A stretch of DNA of 6,481 nt from an uncultured Clostridia bacterium (GTDB taxonomy: Bacteria; Bacillota_A; Clostridia; Oscillospirales; Oscillospiraceae), in contig CAMZIX010000073.1 in assembly GCA_947307375.1 (NCBI GenBank), positions 1 through 6,481 on the forward strand. The letters are read 5' to 3'. The position numbers and the translations under genes were made by a program. The notes beneath the pieces were generated by a model. The model did no database searches, was not told the origin of the DNA, and was given only the letters and a program-made list of their open reading frames with translations. Below, one piece after another: positions 5,256 to 6,481 of the stretch (position 1 is the first letter of the stretch; each line of letters starts with the position of its first letter).

Positions 5256-6481
5256 CTAATACCTTCCCAGTAAACTCTCGTCGTCGCTGACGAGCGCGAC
5301 GGAGACGACGCTGCCGTGTTCGACCTCGGTTCCCGCGGGGATGCTCTGGCCGCCCACGCGCCGGCTGTCCGCGTCGCCGATCGGGCTCCAGCTCTGCAGG
5401 TACAGGCCCCGCCGGGCCAGGAGATCCCGCGCCTCGCGATAGCTCAGGCCGCGCAGCTCGGGCATTTCCTCGCTCTCCGCCGAGGGAGCCGCGTCAAAGT
5501 ACAGGATGATCTGCGTGCCGGCCGCGATCCTCACGCCGCTGCGGGGCAGCTGCGCCGTCACGCGCTCGCCCTCGCCGATCCGGCGGCTGTCGAGCCCGGC
5601 CTCCCGGAGCGCCGCGGCGGCCTCCGCCGCCGTCAGGCCAATGAGATCCGGTACCGCGACGTCCGCGGAGGGCTCCGTGTCCGTCTGCGGCTCCACGCCG
5701 AGAACGGGCAGGATATCCGCCATCATATGCCCCACCACCGGGGCCGCCATCTGGCCGCCGCTGATATACACGCCGGACTTCGCGGACGGGGTGTCCAGGA
5801 AGACCAGGATCGCGATCTGCGGCGCGTCCGCCGGGGCCACGCCGATGAAGGAAACGATGTACTGCTTCTCTCCGGTCTGCGCCTCAAGGCTGACCTTCTC
5901 GCTGGTGCCGGTCTTGCCGCCGATGCGGTAGCCCGCGACCGCGGCGTTGCGTCCGGTGCCCTCCTTCGGGTCGCCGACGACCTGCTCCAGGATGCCGCGG
6001 ACCTTTTCCGAGGTCTCCTCGCTGACGACCCGGCGTACGGCGGTCGGCGCGTGCTCATAGCGCGTGCTCCCGTCCGGGGCGACGATGCGCTGCACGACGT
6101 AGGGCTGCATCAGCGTGCCGCCGTTGACGCAGGCGCTGACCGCGGTGATCAGCTGCAGCGGCGTGATCGTAAAGGTCTGGCCGAAGGAGGCCGCCGCCAG
6201 CTGCGACTGGTTTTTCTTAGCATAAAAGGTGTTCTCGCTCCACCAGATGCTGCCGCTCTCGCCCGCCAGGTCGATGCCGGTCTTCGCCGTCAGGCTCTCG
6301 TCCGGATCGCCCGTCAGCTTCAGGAAGCCGAAGGCGTCGCAGTAGCGGTAGAAGTTCTCCGCGCCGACGCGCAGGCCGATGCTGACAAAGGCCGCGTTGC
6401 AGGAGTGCTGCACCGCCTGGGTCAGCGTCTGGGAGCCGTGGCCCCCGTCCTTCCAGCAGCGGATCGGGCTCGTGCGGCCGG
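5256..6481 (-). CDS. Class B penicillin-binding protein (SpoVD/FtsI/PBP2 type) with two PASTA domains, C-terminal part (start lies beyond the right edge)
   Basis: Membrane-anchored transpeptidase that cross-links peptidoglycan, normally as the partner of a SEDS polymerase such as the ftsW product here. The window shows 407 residues. The transpeptidase domain enters at the conserved CWKDGGHGSQTLTQAVQ (8-24), followed by the SxN motif as SCN (26-28) and the KTGT motif (189-192). The catalytic SxxK motif and the N-terminal membrane anchor are outside the window. YISGGQMAAPVVGHMM (238-253) closes the catalytic domain. Two C-terminal PASTA domains follow at about 274-329 (VPDLIGLTAAEA) and 338-397 (MPELRGLSYREA), which in related proteins bind peptidoglycan or aid septal targeting. 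B. subtilis carries pbpB (division) and spoVD (cortex) side by side in this cluster. Adjacency to murE fits SpoVD, while the presence of two PASTA domains fits a division PBP, so no symbol is given. No frameshift was seen. Confidence 0.95.
   Translation of the reverse strand, partial: GRTSPIRCWKDGGHGSQTLTQAVQHSCNAAFVSIGLRVGAENFYRYCDAFGFLKLTGDPDESLTAKTGIDLAGESGSIWWSENTFYAKKNQSQLAAASFGQTFTITPLQLITAVSACVNGGTLMQPYVVQRIVAPDGSTRYEHAPTAVRRVVSEETSEKVRGILEQVVGDPKEGTGRNAAVAGYRIGGKTGTSEKVSLEAQTGEKQYIVSFIGVAPADAPQIAILVFLDTPSAKSGVYISGGQMAAPVVGHMMADILPVLGVEPQTDTEPSADVAVPDLIGLTAAEAAAALREAGLDSRRIGEGERVTAQLPRSGVRIAAGTQIILYFDAAPSAESEEMPELRGLSYREARDLLARRGLYLQSWSPIGDADSRRVGGQSIPAGTEVEHGSVVSVALVSDDESLLGRY

Noticed and set aside
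3853..5259. 468-codon open frame on the plus strand opposite murE
   Set aside because: It is exactly antisense to an intact murE, with biased His/Arg/Ala/Val composition and no motif; a shadow of the GC-rich third positions.
5256..6481. Possible pseudogene because the PBP lacks the SxxK active-site motif here
   Set aside because: The frame is open through the right edge and enters within the catalytic domain just before SxN; SxxK is expected upstream, outside the window.

Overview
The window is a single minus-strand block of the division and cell wall (dcw) cluster of a GC-rich bacterium. In transcription order, right to left, it holds: the 3' part of a class B penicillin-binding protein gene with two PASTA domains, murE, mraY, ftsW/spoVE, murG, and the 5' part of murA. 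Every real gene is on the minus strand, and almost all of the sequence is coding. No RNA gene, mobile element, CRISPR array or plus-strand gene could be supported.

The likely source is a Gram-positive of the class Clostridia, perhaps a gut Oscillospiraceae/Ruminococcaceae-type organism. The reasons are the gene order (PBP-murE-mraY-SEDS-murG, close to the Bacillus/Clostridium spoVD-spoVE arrangement), the two PASTA domains on the PBP, the DNPR motif of a meso-diaminopimelate-adding MurE, strong Shine-Dalgarno sites and the use of a TTG start. The taxonomy is inferred from motifs and context only.

The genes form one pathway. MurA starts UDP-MurNAc synthesis, MurE adds the third stem-peptide residue, MraY makes lipid I, MurG makes lipid II, FtsW/SpoVE polymerises glycan from lipid II, and the class B PBP cross-links it. 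murD and murF, often found in this part of the cluster, are absent from between these genes.

The junctions are of two kinds. Three are tight: PBP/murE has a 2-bp gap, murE/mraY a 4-bp ATGA overlap, and ftsW/murG a 14-bp gap. The two wider junctions, mraY/ftsW (30 bp) and murG/murA (66 bp), each hold a long hairpin in the sense RNA that buries the Shine-Dalgarno site of the next gene. Each hairpin begins 10-14 nt after the preceding stop codon. These hairpins are the main non-routine signal here. The proteins themselves look ordinary and intact.
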